Part shown: piece by piece, positions 51,486 through 63,900 of the stretch
Numbering within the stretch: position 1 is the stretch's first letter
How the letters are laid out: the number at the start of each line of letters is the position of its first letter
Assembly (NCBI GenBank): GCA_030267565.1
Contig: BRXU01000011.1
Coordinates: forward strand, 362,501-426,500
Direction: 5' to 3'
Source: Pleodorina starrii
Lineage: Eukaryota > Chlorophyta > Chlorophyceae > Chlamydomonadales > Volvocaceae
Length of the DNA: 64,000 nt
Notes under the pieces: model-generated
Told to the model about the DNA's origin: nothing
Database searches by the model: none
The model's input: only the letters and a program-made list of their open reading frames with translations
Program-made: the position numbers and the translations under genes

Positions 51486-54232
51486 CTACTGCCGCCCAAA
51501 CAGCTGCAGCAGCGCCGCCGCAAAGAGGCTGCACAGGAGCATCGTCAGGGGCGATGGTCCCGCATACGTGGCTGCGCCGCCGTCCTCCCCGACATTGGCC
51601 GCCTCGAAGCTCAGCACGGCGTCGATGAAGATCAGCGTGGTCCTGTTCGTTGCAAGGACACGGCACGAGACCGACCCACGGGTCATAACCGAGTCGAAAA
51701 CGATTAAGGCAAATCAAAAACACAAAAGCAGGGCGGTACACGGGAGTTCTCGAGGGGGCCGCCTGGGCGGCTAGTCGGTGCCAAGTCAGCGTCCGCGTGG
51801 GGTGCACGAGCGCCAATTAAGCTCCTGATCAGCACGCGTCAACAAATGTGCAACCATGTGCCCGTGACATGGCACGAGACACGTCCCTCGCGACTCACGT
51901 GTTTGAGGTGCCCACGGAAGACTCGTAGCCCAGTGCCTTGGCCGAGCTTCCACTATTGGACACCGTGAAGGTAACGCCGCCGCTGGCGGCGCGTGTCACG
52001 CTCAGCGTGTCGGGGCCCCTGCGGGTGGCGTGCAGTTTAGAGGCGTGATGCGGCCATCCCGTGAGCCAATACACCCAGCCTTTAGTTATGCATGGACAGC
52101 AGTTGTGCATGACATTAACCTACAAAGGCAAGGCAAGAGTGCATGACAAATATCAAAATTTTCACCTAGGCAATGCCTGAGAGTTAGGGCCCTGAATGAA
52201 TCACCGGTACGCCGAAGGTTACCAGGGGGCCTAATCAAGCTACCGTAACATGCGCCCCTCGCAGCCCGGGGGGCCTTAGCTCCACGCACTTGTTCGTGGT
52301 GAGCTTCGTCCCGTTGGTGAGTGTGGACAGGACCAAGGTTGCATTCGGGATCACGTGCAGCTGCGAGAGTCGAAGAGGGTCCAAGGGCGGGACAGGGCAG
52401 ACAGGCCGCAACACAGCAGACGCGACGGGCGTTAGTTGCGTAAGGCCCCGGGGGGGTAGTACCAACAGTAGTGGTGCCAGCAGGGTGGCTGCAAAGCGGC
52501 CGCTGAACCGGAGGTCGGCACCGAAGCAGCGGCGCCAGAACCCTCCCCCACCCCCGTAACACACGCTAGACCTAAAGCCGGCGCAACGTTAGTACAACTT
52601 CACAGTAAGTGGCGCCGCGCGGGATAGATCCACATCGTTCTACCAGAGCCAGAGGGATGTGGGAATCGTTCTACCAGAGCCAGAGGCATGTGAGGCATGT
52701 GGGATAGATCCACATCGTTCTACCAGAGCCCGAGGCATGTGAGGACACGTTGCCTGCTGTAATAAGCGCTGCAAGTTCAAGCTCTTGACGATCAATCGAT
52801 CAAGCCCAGTCTGCTAGGGGGGGGGTACGGAGCGCTGGAGTAGTGACCAGACTCACGTCCAGCAGCGTCTTCAGGGCGGCTTGATTAGCCAGCAGTGCCG
52901 CTGCGGTCAGGCCCTTGGAGGAGAGGTAGGTGTTGAAGGCGGCGTCGGTGGGGACAAGGATCGTGCCCTTGAAACTACTGGAGTTGGCAAGGGTTGCGTT
53001 GTAAACGGTGGTGGCGTTGAGGGCTGCGATCAGGGTGGTGGCGTCGCCGTGGGCCCCCAGCGCCTCTTGCAGGGTGTTCATGGCGGGCGGGATGAGCACC
53101 TGGTCGATGAAGTACAATAAGGTGCGGTGGGTGCCGCTGCGCAAACGGGCGCAAAAGGGCGGAGGAAAGCCAGCAGGTGGCGTATGTCAGTGGTGAGATA
53201 TGGGACTCTTGAGCAAAGGAAAAGCTGAATGCTGTAGTAGAACGGTCGGTCTACTAGGAAGGAGGCTAGAAAGTGGAGGCTAGAAAACTGCCAATGCCAG
53301 TGGGTCCTACTGAACGCGACATGCGAGTTGGTGGTTGGGATCTGGGTCCGATCAGACCAGCCAGGGACGAGATCAAAACGTGGGCCTGGTACACTGTATT
53401 CGACGTGGCGTGTGAATGCTAGAGGTGTGTGTGTGTACACGTGTCACCAGCGATCGTTGTGCGAGTGGGAGGAAGAAAAGCACCGTCAGGATCGGCAAGT
53501 ACCGGTAGCAAGCCGAAATGCAGCCGAGACAGCACGCAAGGGCCAAGGTGCTGTGCTGTGTGATGTGTGCACGCACGTCGGTGAGGGGCCCTGCCCCTCA
53601 TCGCGGCAAATACGACAGGGTACGACAGTACGGGCTGCTGCTGCTGCTACTGCTGTGTTCTGTTGGGACAACTTACTCTGGCAGCAAGCCGATGGGGGCT
53701 ACCGAAAAAATGGTCGCATTGCCCCCCGGGAACAACGCAGTCCAAAAGTTCTCTTCACCACCTCCCCTTACGAGCTTCAACTTGAGGCCACTGCGGGGTC
53801 ATCACATACACACACACACACACTTAATAAGGGCAGGTACCGATAAAGGCGAGGGGACAGTTCAGGAGAGATAGAGTGGGCTGCACAGGGACTGTCGGAC
53901 GTCAACGAAGTGGCTGGAAGTTTTTACGGCGAGCTTCATTGAGACCCTCGGAAGCCCACACAGCCGGCTCCTGGAGAGGAGTCCTGTGCTACGGTATCAA
54001 GAGGTACAAGGCCGTGCTCGTTGCGCGCCCGCCCTGGCAGCTGGCACCTCGATCTATCTGCTCAATCGACCGGGCTGCCCGTCACGCCTGGGCGCGCAGT
54101 GCTTGACGTCTATCTTGTGTGATCGCCCTGCTACTTACAAAGCGCGCCGAGCACCGTACTCACCTGAGCGTGGTCAGGGTTTTCGGGTCGGTTGAGACAT
54201 CGGCACTGAGGTTTGCAATCTTTGGCACGACG
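51486..54232 (-). pseudogene. Fasciclin (FAS1) gene, 5'-truncated, unit copy 1
   Basis: Exons, 5' to 3': 54232-54164 (cut by the unit edge), 53136-52857, 52360-52290, 52018-51899, 51642-51486; all junctions are in phase. They encode the end of one FAS1 domain (RTLLYFIDQVLIPP) and a complete second one: FKGTILVPTDAAFNTYL, a LHVIPNATL strand, LTTNK then GPDTLSVTRAASGG, and the closing TTLIFIDAVLSF. Several N-x-S/T sites suggest glycosylation. The C-terminus is hydrophobic (PLTMLLCSLFAAALLQLF), fitting a GPI signal or membrane anchor. FAS1 proteins are extracellular adhesion or wall proteins; that role is family knowledge. The N-terminus and signal peptide are missing: past 54232 the sequence switches to intron DNA of the TIR-like/TPR gene. 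It cannot encode a whole protein as it stands. Confidence 0.8.
52621..52745. repeat. Minisatellite in a fasciclin intron
   Basis: Three imperfect copies of a unit containing TCGTTCTACCAGAGCC and GGCATGTG, in the intron 52361-52856. Copy at +6691. Confidence 0.8.
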
Positions 54233-54263
54233 TTCACGTGTTCACGTGTGCTCTCCTTCACAG

Positions 54264-55222
54264 GCGCTCTCTGGCGGGCTACGAAGCCGATCTCGGATTG
54301 GAGCATCAAGACACCCTGGCGGCTCTTAACAACCTAGCCTTAGTGATGAAGGACGGCGGGAAGCTGGAAGCAGCTGAGGGGCTGTACCGTCGAGCGCTGG
54401 AGGGCTGCGAGCGGTCCCTGGGCCCCGGCCACCCCCACACCATGTCCGCGGCCAACAACTTGGCGGCGGCGCTGCAGGCGAGGGGGGAGCTGGATGCAGC
54501 CGAGGCGCTGTTCCGGCGCGCGCTGGCGGGCCGCGAGGCGGCGCTGGGCCCCGCGCATCCGGATACGCTGGGCTCTGTGAACAACCTGGCGGTGCTGCTG
54601 CAGGCGCACGGCCGCTACGCGGATGCGGAGCCGCTGTTCAGGTACGGTTGGTACGGGTGGTTGGTTGGTTAGTTGGTTGGTTGGTTGGTCCAACCAACCA
54701 AGTCGATCAGACCTACCAGTACCTGCCTCGGAATGGAATACGGTACGCGGGAAAAATGCCATTTTCGGCGTCGATACACATCTGCATCCCGGCGGGTTGA
54801 GGAGGGATACCGTAGGCGCGCCGCGTTCAAGCGCGCCTTACTTTCCTGCAACTGTCAACTGTCAACTGTCCACCGCCCATCTAACCCACCGCCCCACGGT
54901 GTCCTGCGTAACCTCCTCATCAAACGACGCGTGGGCGAATGGACGAATGGATGCATTGCGCTTGCTGCCAACCTGCTGCAGGCGCGCTCTAGAGGGCTGG
55001 GAATCGAAACTGGGCTTCGACAACGCCGACACGCTGACGGCCGCCTGGAACCTGGGGGTGGTGCTGGAGGCGATGGGCCGCCCCGCGGAGGCTCTGGCGC
55101 TGTATCAGCGTGAGGCGGAGGGGCGGGTGCGGCGCGGCGAGGCGGCCCGCGCAGCGCAGCGCCAGGCGCACATCACCGTGCTCGTGGAGCAGCTGCAGCA
55201 GCAGCGGCAGCAGCAGCAGTAA
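54264..55222 (+). pseudogene. Last two exons of the TIR-like/TPR gene, unit copy 2
   Basis: Exons 54264-54641 and 54982-55222 repeat exons 6 and 7 (TPR repeats 5 to 8 and the Gln tail). No start, TIR-like region or earlier TPR exons precede them; upstream lies fasciclin exon sequence in the opposite direction. By itself it is a 5'-truncated fragment. It could only be expressed by splicing from the intact copy, or from an unknown new promoter. Confidence 0.85.
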
Positions 55223-58176
55223 CGAGGCGGCTGACATGAGCTGGCAGGCGAGTACGTGTGGATAAGCTGCTGGGCGATGTGTTGCTGGTTACTGACTTCT
55301 GGCAGTTGGTTCAGCACTTCACAGCTGACGATGGGCTGGATGCAGTTTGGTTCAGCCAGCCAGGCAGCCAGGCAGCCAGGCAGCCTGAGTCCAAGTTAAG
55401 AGTCGCTGGCAGTACATGGATGGAGGGCGGGCGCGTGGGACGGACGATGCGAGAGGGCGGCGGGACGGAGCGGTTTGCGCAGACGCAAATTGCGCAGAGC
55501 CGCAGACGCGCTATGTCATGTAGGTAGCTGGAACAGTGCCGGGTGGGAGCGTGGGGAGGAGAAGTAGTAGTGGGGCGTGCTTTGGGGCGTGCGTCCGTCC
55601 GGTGAAGGGTCTCAGCCGCCCGGTGCACAATTGCACATGCATCCGTGAGCACAGTAGCAGTAGCAGTAGCAGTCAGCGGCGGGGAATAAAGCTACGTTGG
55701 CGCGTAGGACGGAGAACGGAGACGTCGCACGAGACCTCCTCAGCAGAGCACTGCCCAGCAGGCAGCAAACAAACAGCACGTCACATTTGGGAGTCAAGGG
55801 CGGCCGCCGACAGGGGGGCGATCAATCCTGATCAATCGACAGGGGAGGTGTCTTGAGACACCCACCGCGAGACATCCCCCGTGTCGATTGATCGCGTCCC
55901 GCGGCCCGTCTGACATGACTCGATTATTATTGATGTCGGCGCGGAACGAACACGAACATACACGAGTACTCGCTGCTCTGCGATGCGGGTGCGGATGCGG
56001 GTGCGCGGGGGATTACGGGAGTTCCTGCAGCCAATCAACCATCATCGCATCATCGCTACATATACACATGTACAGCCGACCTTGCGCCACCAATGTGGCA
56101 TGAATCGAGTCAAAACACGCTCGAGTCAAACGCGCTTTGTTCTTTTCCAGCGAGTTGCCGCTCTCCATGTGCCTTTGACTTTCCAGGTGCGAGGCCCTTT
56201 TTCCCTAGTAGTTGCGCGCTCGCCGGTTGCGGTGCTGCTGCTGCTGGTCGTCTCGGAATCACACCGTCGTACTCGTCGTCAATTGCACCGTCGTACTCGT
56301 TGTATAGTCGAGATCACGCCATTTTGCTCGTTGTACGGTCGCTGCCGCATACTGTCGTCGCCGCCGCCGCGCCTGCTTGGATCGGTCAGCACGTGCACTG
56401 ATTTGCTTGTTTTACTGAATGCATGACGTGGGGGCTCTGTTCCATCCGTGCAGCGATTATTTACGATGCATGTATGACTCCCGCTCGTAAGCGGTCGCAT
56501 GGATAGGAGCTGAAGGCTCGCGCGCATCCGCGGCCGGTTTATTGCGCCAAGGCGCTATCCAAACCCGTCCTTGTCCGACAATAAAACTCGTTTGTGTGCC
56601 TCTCCTAACTACAGCCGGCGGATGGAAAGGCCGCCGTTTTTATTGCGTCCTCGCTTGATTGCTACTTAGGGCACTCGTGCGTGGGTATAGCCGTGAGGCA
56701 GCTGGCTGCTGGGCTTTGATCAGCAGATTCATTCGGACCGACGGTTGCATGCCTACCTACACACCTTCCCTCCCTCGCTCCCCCCACCTGTAATTTGAGT
56801 GTCCTTTGGGTGTGGGCGTCTCGTCGGGACCGGTTCCAAGAGGATCCGCCTGGGTTTATGGGACCGGACCGGATCGGACCGAACCGGACCGGCCCGGACG
56901 GGACCGGACCGGGACCGGACCGGGTCGGACCGGACCGATCCTGCATCACGGGCGATCGTTAATGGTTTCCAGTCGAACCGGGGTTTAGGGTTTAGGGTTC
57001 ACGCACGGCAGGCATGCGCCAAGCAAGGGTGTCCACGTGCAGCATGCGGATGAGGGTGCTGGGGGGGATGGCGGCACTGCCTGCTTCCTCCGGTGCATGC
57101 ACGTGCACGTGGGGCCTCGGGGCAACAGCTTAACCTTGACAGGGTTGAGCTATTGCCAGTCGGCAATCGAAAATAAATTGACCTCTGAGAGTGGAAGGCA
57201 TCATTACAAGGCGCCGTATGTATACAGGGCCTAACACAAATGGGCCCCACACGGGACACCCCACTCGCCCCACTGTGGGTCGGAAGCCCGCCAGTTCTGA
57301 CGACAGTTCGAAAGCACAGGCGCCACTAAATTGGAGAATCAATTAGGCCTGACAGATGAGGTTATGGCAGATCGTCTTGCATGGGGCTCATCATCGGGGG
57401 CATAACTTGACGAAACGCTGAAACCTGTGACGAACGGCGTAAAAAAGAAGACCCCAAACCCTGCCACCCGGTGAAATCGTCCCGGTTCCGTTCACAGTAG
57501 GTTCACGATGCACAAGGTTGGTTCCGCACGCGATACTAAAACAGGTCTAATGAATGACGGTCTAGGCAACTCGTGCAGTCTACGCGCGAAGCATCAGAAG
57601 CATCTATCCGGCATGCACACCGATGGGCAGATCGATCGCCAGCATGCCGCGCTACCAGCTCGCGCTTTGTACAATAATACTAATACAATCGGCGCCATCG
57701 CGCCTTGTTAATGTCGAATTTGCTCCCGCAAGCTGCATGCTTCCACCCTAAAGGCAACTGCCCGCCTTGGTGACACCGCGACACAACCTGTCATGCGTAT
57801 GTGAACATGCGCATGACACGGCACCCTCGATCGTCCAGGCGACCAACATGTTCAAAGCGCCAGAAACTGAAAGCGTTCCAAAAAGACGATGCAATTCGCC
57901 CACACGGCCACACGCCACGGGTTCTCCCGGCCACACCACACGAACACTAGTCCGCAGCACACCCCGGAAGACGCGCGGAATGCGTGTGGCTTATTAACCC
58001 ACCATCCTCCGGACATAATAACCCCTGCACAACGGAGCTGCCCAGACGTGGATGGATGGGTGTGCGTGTGTGTGCCTGAGGGAAAAGAGAGATAGGGAGG
58101 TCCGGCCAGGGTCCAGCTGCCCAGATGCTGTTGTGACGCGGCTGGCTCGACCACCTAGCTATCCGCCGCAGCCAAG

Positions 58177-60923
58177 CTACTGCCGCCCAAACAGCTGCAG
58201 CAGCGCCGCCGCAAAGAGGCTGCACAGGAGCATCGTCAGGGGCGATGGTCCCGCATACGTGGCTGCGCCGCCGTCCTCCCCGACATTGGCCGCCTCGAAG
58301 CTCAGCACGGCGTCGATGAAGATCAGCGTGGTCCTGTTCGTTGCAAGGACACGGCACGAGACCGACCCACGGGTCATAACCGAGTCGAAAACGATTAAGG
58401 CAAATCAAAAACACAAAAGCAGGGCGGTACACGGGAGTTCTCGAGGGGGCCGCCTGGGCGGCTAGTCGGTGCCAAGTCAGCGTCCGCGTGGGGTGCACGA
58501 GCGCCAATTAAGCTCCTGATCAGCACGCGTCAACAAATGTGCAACCATGTGCCCGTGACATGGCACGAGACACGTCCCTCGCGACTCACGTGTTTGAGGT
58601 GCCCACGGAAGACTCGTAGCCCAGTGCCTTGGCCGAGCTTCCACTATTGGACACCGTGAAGGTAACGCCGCCGCTGGCGGCGCGTGTCACGCTCAGCGTG
58701 TCGGGGCCCCTGCGGGTGGCGTGCAGTTTAGAGGCGTGATGCGGCCATCCCGTGAGCCAATACACCCAGCCTTTAGTTATGCATGGACAGCAGTTGTGCA
58801 TGACATTAACCTACAAAGGCAAGGCAAGAGTGCATGACAAATATCAAAATTTTCACCTAGGCAATGCCTGAGAGTTAGGGCCCTGAATGAATCACCGGTA
58901 CGCCGAAGGTTACCAGGGGGCCTAATCAAGCTACCGTAACATGCGCCCCTCGCAGCCCGGGGGGCCTTAGCTCCACGCACTTGTTCGTGGTGAGCTTCGT
59001 CCCGTTGGTGAGTGTGGACAGGACCAAGGTTGCATTCGGGATCACGTGCAGCTGCGAGAGTCGAAGAGGGTCCAAGGGCGGGACAGGGCAGACAGGCCGC
59101 AACACAGCAGACGCGACGGGCGTTAGTTGCGTAAGGCCCCGGGGGGGTAGTACCAACAGTAGTGGTGCCAGCAGGGTGGCTGCAAAGCGGCCGCTGAACC
59201 GGAGGTCGGCACCGAAGCAGCGGCGCCAGAACCCTCCCCCACCCCCGTAACACACGCTAGACCTAAAGCCGGCGCAACGTTAGTACAACTTCACAGTAAG
59301 TGGCGCCGCGCGGGATAGATCCACATCGTTCTACCAGAGCCAGAGGGATGTGGGAATCGTTCTACCAGAGCCAGAGGCATGTGAGGCATGTGGGATAGAT
59401 CCACATCGTTCTACCAGAGCCCGAGGCATGTGAGGACACGTTGCCTGCTGTAATAAGCGCTGCAAGTTCAAGCTCTTGACGATCAATCGATCAAGCCCAG
59501 TCTGCTAGGGGGGGGGTACGGAGCGCTGGAGTAGTGACCAGACTCACGTCCAGCAGCGTCTTCAGGGCGGCTTGATTAGCCAGCAGTGCCGCTGCGGTCA
59601 GGCCCTTGGAGGAGAGGTAGGTGTTGAAGGCGGCGTCGGTGGGGACAAGGATCGTGCCCTTGAAACTACTGGAGTTGGCAAGGGTTGCGTTGTAAACGGT
59701 GGTGGCGTTGAGGGCTGCGATCAGGGTGGTGGCGTCGCCGTGGGCCCCCAGCGCCTCTTGCAGGGTGTTCATGGCGGGCGGGATGAGCACCTGGTCGATG
59801 AAGTACAATAAGGTGCGGTGGGTGCCGCTGCGCAAACGGGCGCAAAAGGGCGGAGGAAAGCCAGCAGGTGGCGTATGTCAGTGGTGAGATATGGGACTCT
59901 TGAGCAAAGGAAAAGCTGAATGCTGTAGTAGAACGGTCGGTCTACTAGGAAGGAGGCTAGAAAGTGGAGGCTAGAAAACTGCCAATGCCAGTGGGTCCTA
60001 CTGAACGCGACATGCGAGTTGGTGGTTGGGATCTGGGTCCGATCAGACCAGCCAGGGACGAGATCAAAACGTGGGCCTGGTACACTGTATTCGACGTGGC
60101 GTGTGAATGCTAGAGGTGTGTGTGTGTACACGTGTCACCAGCGATCGTTGTGCGAGTGGGAGGAAGAAAAGCACCGTCAGGATCGGCAAGTACCGGTAGC
60201 AAGCCGAAATGCAGCCGAGACAGCACGCAAGGGCCAAGGTGCTGTGCTGTGTGATGTGTGCACGCACGTCGGTGAGGGGCCCTGCCCCTCATCGCGGCAA
60301 ATACGACAGGGTACGACAGTACGGGCTGCTGCTGCTGCTACTGCTGTGTTCTGTTGGGACAACTTACTCTGGCAGCAAGCCGATGGGGGCTACCGAAAAA
60401 ATGGTCGCATTGCCCCCCGGGAACAACGCAGTCCAAAAGTTCTCTTCACCACCTCCCCTTACGAGCTTCAACTTGAGGCCACTGCGGGGTCATCACATAC
60501 ACACACACACACACTTAATAAGGGCAGGTACCGATAAAGGCGAGGGGACAGTTCAGGAGAGATAGAGTGGGCTGCACAGGGACTGTCGGACGTCAACGAA
60601 GTGGCTGGAAGTTTTTACGGCGAGCTTCATTGAGACCCTCGGAAGCCCACACAGCCGGCTCCTGGAGAGGAGTCCTGTGCTACGGTATCAAGAGGTACAA
60701 GGCCGTGCTCGTTGCGCGCCCGCCCTGGCAGCTGGCACCTCGATCTATCTGCTCAATCGACCGGGCTGCCCGTCACGCCTGGGCGCGCAGTGCTTGACGT
60801 CTATCTTGTGTGATCGCCCTGCTACTTACAAAGCGCGCCGAGCACCGTACTCACCTGAGCGTGGTCAGGGTTTTCGGGTCGGTTGAGACATCGGCACTGA
60901 GGTTTGCAATCTTTGGCACGACG
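58177..60923 (-). pseudogene. Fasciclin (FAS1) gene, 5'-truncated, unit copy 2
   Basis: Exons 60923-60855 (cut), 59827-59548, 59051-58981, 58709-58590 and 58333-58177 repeat the copy 1 exons exactly 6,691 bp on. The 5' part is again missing at the unit edge. An intact head would have to lie after the last unit, outside the window. Confidence 0.8.
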
Positions 60924-63900
60924 TTCACGTGTTCACGTGTGCTCTCCTTCACAGGCGCTCTCTGGCGGGCTACGAAGCCGATCTCGGATTGGAGCATCAA
61001 GACACCCTGGCGGCTCTTAACAACCTAGCCTTAGTGATGAAGGACGGCGGGAAGCTGGAAGCAGCTGAGGGGCTGTACCGTCGAGCGCTGGAGGGCTGCG
61101 AGCGGTCCCTGGGCCCCGGCCACCCCCACACCATGTCCGCGGCCAACAACTTGGCGGCGGCGCTGCAGGCGAGGGGGGAGCTGGATGCAGCCGAGGCGCT
61201 GTTCCGGCGCGCGCTGGCGGGCCGCGAGGCGGCGCTGGGCCCCGCGCATCCGGATACGCTGGGCTCTGTGAACAACCTGGCGGTGCTGCTGCAGGCGCAC
61301 GGCCGCTACGCGGATGCGGAGCCGCTGTTCAGGTACGGTTGGTACGGGTGGTTGGTTGGTTAGTTGGTTGGTTGGTTGGTCCAACCAACCAAGTCGATCA
61401 GACCTACCAGTACCTGCCTCGGAATGGAATACGGTACGCGGGAAAAATGCCATTTTCGGCGTCGATACACATCTGCATCCCGGCGGGTTGAGGAGGGATA
61501 CCGTAGGCGCGCCGCGTTCAAGCGCGCCTTACTTTCCTGCAACTGTCAACTGTCAACTGTCCACCGCCCATCTAACCCACCGCCCCACGGTGTCCTGCGT
61601 AACCTCCTCATCAAACGACGCGTGGGCGAATGGACGAATGGATGCATTGCGCTTGCTGCCAACCTGCTGCAGGCGCGCTCTAGAGGGCTGGGAATCGAAA
61701 CTGGGCTTCGACAACGCCGACACGCTGACGGCCGCCTGGAACCTGGGGGTGGTGCTGGAGGCGATGGGCCGCCCCGCGGAGGCTCTGGCGCTGTATCAGC
61801 GTGAGGCGGAGGGGCGGGTGCGGCGCGGCGAGGCGGCCCGCGCAGCGCAGCGCCAGGCGCACATCACCGTGCTCGTGGAGCAGCTGCAGCAGCAGCGGCA
61901 GCAGCAGCAGTAACGAGGCGGCTGACATGAGCTGGCAGGCGAGTACGTGTGGATAAGCTGCTGGGCGATGTGTTGCTGGTTACTGACTTCTGGCAGTTGG
62001 TTCAGCACTTCACAGCTGACGATGGGCTGGATGCAGTTTGGTTCAGCCAGCCAGGCAGCCAGGCAGCCAGGCAGCCTGAGTCCAAGTTAAGAGTCGCTGG
62101 CAGTACATGGATGGAGGGCGGGCGCGTGGGACGGACGATGCGAGAGGGCGGCGGGACGGAGCGGTTTGCGCAGACGCAAATTGCGCAGAGCCGCAGACGC
62201 GCTATGTCATGTAGGTAGCTGGAACAGTGCCGGGTGGGAGCGTGGGGAGGAGAAGTAGTAGTGGGGCGTGCTTTGGGGCGTGCGTCCGTCCGGTGAAGGG
62301 TCTCAGCCGCCCGGTGCACAATTGCACATGCATCCGTGAGCACAGTAGCAGTAGCAGTAGCAGTCAGCGGCGGGGAATAAAGCTACGTTGGCGCGTAGGA
62401 CGGAGAACGGAGACGTCGCACGAGACCTCCTCAGCAGAGCACTGCCCAGCAGGCAGCAAACAAACAGCACGTCACATTTGGGAGTCAAGGGCGGCCGCCG
62501 ACAGGGGGGCGATCAATCCTGATCAATCGACAGGGGAGGTGTCTTGAGACACCCACCGCGAGACATCCCCCGTGTCGATTGATCGCGTCCCGCGGCCCGT
62601 CTGACATGACTCGATTATTATTGATGTCGGCGCGGAACGAACACGAACATACACGAGTACTCGCTGCTCTGCGATGCGGGTGCGGATGCGGGTGCGCGGG
62701 GGATTACGGGAGTTCCTGCAGCCAATCAACCATCATCGCATCATCGCTACATATACACATGTACAGCCGACCTTGCGCCACCAATGTGGCATGAATCGAG
62801 TCAAAACACGCTCGAGTCAAACGCGCTTTGTTCTTTTCCAGCGAGTTGCCGCTCTCCATGTGCCTTTGACTTTCCAGGTGCGAGGCCCTTTTTCCCTAGT
62901 AGTTGCGCGCTCGCCGGTTGCGGTGCTGCTGCTGCTGGTCGTCTCGGAATCACACCGTCGTACTCGTCGTCAATTGCACCGTCGTACTCGTTGTATAGTC
63001 GAGATCACGCCATTTTGCTCGTTGTACGGTCGCTGCCGCATACTGTCGTCGCCGCCGCCGCGCCTGCTTGGATCGGTCAGCACGTGCACTGATTTGCTTG
63101 TTTTACTGAATGCATGACGTGGGGGCTCTGTTCCATCCGTGCAGCGATTATTTACGATGCATGTATGACTCCCGCTCGTAAGCGGTCGCATGGATAGGAG
63201 CTGAAGGCTCGCGCGCATCCGCGGCCGGTTTATTGCGCCAAGGCGCTATCCAAACCCGTCCTTGTCCGACAATAAAACTCGTTTGTGTGCCTCTCCTAAC
63301 TACAGCCGGCGGATGGAAAGGCCGCCGTTTTTATTGCGTCCTCGCTTGATTGCTACTTAGGGCACTCGTGCGTGGGTATAGCCGTGAGGCAGCTGGCTGC
63401 TGGGCTTTGATCAGCAGATTCATTCGGACCGACGGTTGCATGCCTACCTACACACCTTCCCTCCCTCGCTCCCCCCACCTGTAATTTGAGTGTCCTTTGG
63501 GTGTGGGCGTCTCGTCGGGACCGGTTCCAAGAGGATCCGCCTGGGTTTATGGGACCGGACCGGATCGGACCGAACCGGACCGGCCCGGACGGGACCGGAC
63601 CGGGACCGGACCGGGTCGGACCGGACCGATCCTGCATCACGGGCGATCGTTAATGGTTTCCAGTCGAACCGGGGTTTAGGGTTTAGGGTTCACGCACGGC
63701 AGGCATGCGCCAAGCAAGGGTGTCCACGTGCAGCATGCGGATGAGGGTGCTGGGGGGGATGGCGGCACTGCCTGCTTCCTCCGGTGCATGCACGTGCACG
63801 TGGGGCCTCGGGGCAACAGCTTAACCTTGACAGGGTTGAGCTATTGCCAGTCGGCAATCGAAAATAAATTGACCTCTGAGAGTGGAAGGCATCATTACAA

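Larger units (their letters stand above)
47542..54232 (+). repeat. Tandem unit copy 1 (6,691 bp)
   Basis: Identity with the following copies starts at 47542, within intron 5 of the TIR-like/TPR gene, at the duplicated octamer TTCACGTGTTCACGTG. The unit carries exons 6 and 7 of that gene (+), a 3-kb spacer, and the last five exons of a fasciclin gene (-). Every feature I compared recurs at +6691 and, as far as the window reaches, +13382, including a run of nine G at about 52817 and one of seven G at 50370. Confidence 0.97.
54233..60923 (+). repeat. Tandem unit copy 2 (6,691 bp)
   Basis: Second full copy. Its left edge joins truncated fasciclin exon sequence (ending ...CACGACG at 54232) to TTCACGTGTTCACGTG of the TIR-like/TPR intron. 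I found no difference from copy 1 in the regions compared. Confidence 0.97.

Noticed and set aside
53328..53846. 172-codon + strand frame in the fasciclin intron
   Set aside because: No motif, overlaps other open frames, and lies within the intron joining two phase-matched fasciclin exons.
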